This document shows positions 18,639 to 19,426 of a DNA stretch of 19,426 nt, one piece after another. The stretch is from the NCBI GenBank assembly GCA_004335635.1, contig QAXH01000488.1:1-19426 (forward strand), read 5' to 3'. Position 1 is the stretch's first letter. Each line of letters begins with the position of its first letter. Below the pieces are notes generated by a model. The model was not told where the DNA came from, did no database searches, and was given only the letters and a program-made list of their open reading frames with translations. Position numbers and translations under genes: made by a program. This DNA is from Chloromonas sp. AAM2. Its lineage: Eukaryota > Chlorophyta > Chlorophyceae > Chlamydomonadales > Chlamydomonadaceae.

Positions 18639-19426
18639 GCCCGGAAAGGCCCACTGGACTGCAAGCCCACGGACATGGTCCTGGTCAGCAGTCGGCCTGT
18701 AGAAGACCCGAACGGTTGGTCCCAGCCCGGGTTGGTGCACTCCTTGGGTCTGGTGCAGAACCTGGAGCGGGATGATGGAAGCGAGGAAGAGCCAGCAGCC
18801 CAGGTGCTGCTGTTTGCGCACAAGGGCTCAGCCATGTGGGAGCGGCTGGGTCTGGGAAGCTTTGAAGGGGGTGCTCAGGAGCAGGTGAAAGGCTCTCAGT
18901 GGCACATGACCGTCATGGGCACAGCAGCCACCAGCATGCGCACATGCGCTGCCCTGCGCGGTGCAGCCACAGCCGCCCGGGGCAAGCCAGCACCTGCTGC
19001 CCTTTGCCAAATCGCCACAGCAGCAAACGCAGCCGTTGTTCGGCATCCTGCAGCGTGTTTTGAATCCCAGCACAAATGGTCTGCTGCAGATCCCAGCAGA
19101 TCATGAGACACTACTGACTACTACTGCCACAAGCTGCCACACTCAGAAGCTGAACCAGTCACAAGCAGCGGCCGTTCAGCGCATCACCACTGCTGCAGCA
19201 CAATCACTGCATGCTCCTCCTCAAGTGCTACTGATCCAAGGCCCGCCCAGCAAAGGAAAGACCAGCACCATTGTCAGCACGAGGAACACCATTCTCAAAC
19301 TGCATTTGCCTTTTGATGTGGATTTGTTGAGATGCATGGGAGCTCGTGCGACCACCAGAACTAAGTGAATGCACGGACATCATGCTCGGACTCCACTTGC
19401 CACCAGGTTTGTCGAGTCAAACCGTA
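18639..19426 (+). pseudogene. SEN1-like superfamily 1 RNA helicase, N-terminal part, frameshifted and cut by window end
   Basis: Frame beginning about 18639 reads CKPTDMVLVSSRPVED, VHSLGLVQNLERDD, AAQVLLFAHKGS and GTAATSMRTCAALRGA. These match in order the beta-barrel/stalk region and the 'LSTSxREYxAL' element that precede the helicase core in SEN1/MAGATAMA3 proteins. The expected next element (LLPFAKSP) is one base out of frame, starting near 18985, then continues through KLNQSQAAAVQRI (Q-motif-like) and VLLIQGPPSKGKTSTIV, the P-loop. No GT-AG intron can repair the shift: the only nearby one would be 30 bp and keep the wrong frame. A GGGG run (18979-18982) is a likely indel site. The P-loop still fits GxxxxGKT, but the usual GPPGTGKT has become GPPSKGKT. 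Downstream motifs lie outside the window. SEN1 helicases act in transcription termination and RNA:DNA hybrid removal; this copy may be dead. Confidence 0.6.

Noticed and set aside
18955..18990. Mini-intron repairing the helicase frameshift
   Set aside because: The only GT-AG candidate nearby is 30 bp, too short, and its length is a multiple of three, so it would not change frame.

Overview
The window looks like nuclear DNA of a green alga, probably chlorophycean (Chlamydomonas/Volvox/Haematococcus type). The reasons are intron-dense genes with short GT-AG introns, strong G/C preference at third codon positions inside exons, long Gln, Ala and Ser/Thr linkers, and a very long helical-repeat protein of a kind known from organelle gene expression in these algae. 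No bacterial operon, rRNA, tRNA or CRISPR was found. All spliced models here were read by eye from splice sites, reading phase and codon use, and no database was consulted.

Minus strand, 302-14842: one very large gene. I can join 22 exons with every junction in phase, giving 2,453 codons with no internal stop. The 3' end lies beyond base 1. The product has a basic, acid-poor N-terminus (possible organelle targeting peptide), many short alpha-helical segments such as ALWAVQQLGHTPTWLW that resemble the FASTK/HPR/OPR-like repeats of algal organelle RNA-binding proteins, an RG-rich patch, and an S1 RNA-binding-like domain in the middle, embedded in Gln- and Ala-rich sequence. Its introns hold a duplicated exon end, a 24-bp hairpin-containing minisatellite and a short dispersed repeat. 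A 25-bp minisatellite lies just past the last exon, at the window edge.

Minus strand, 15425-17160: a smaller five-exon gene, transcribed towards the large gene. It encodes about 252 residues: an acidic/disordered N-terminus with a KRPK basic patch, a basic middle segment and a short C-terminal coiled coil. I do not recognise the family. Two of its introns need an odd GTTTGA donor.

Plus strand, 17646-19426: divergent from the small gene and degraded. First comes a short reading frame (17646-18110) with the motif LDNRRLWVF, interrupted by two in-frame TAG codons. Then an ambiguous stretch. Then part of a SEN1-type (UPF1-like) superfamily 1 RNA helicase whose upstream beta-rich/linker region and P-loop (GPPSKGKT) are readable only across a one-base frame change. 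The helicase runs off the right edge. These two look like pseudogenes, or genes damaged by assembly indels.

The genes do not form a visible pathway. The shared theme is RNA metabolism (organelle helical-repeat/S1 protein and SEN1-like helicase), which may be coincidence.
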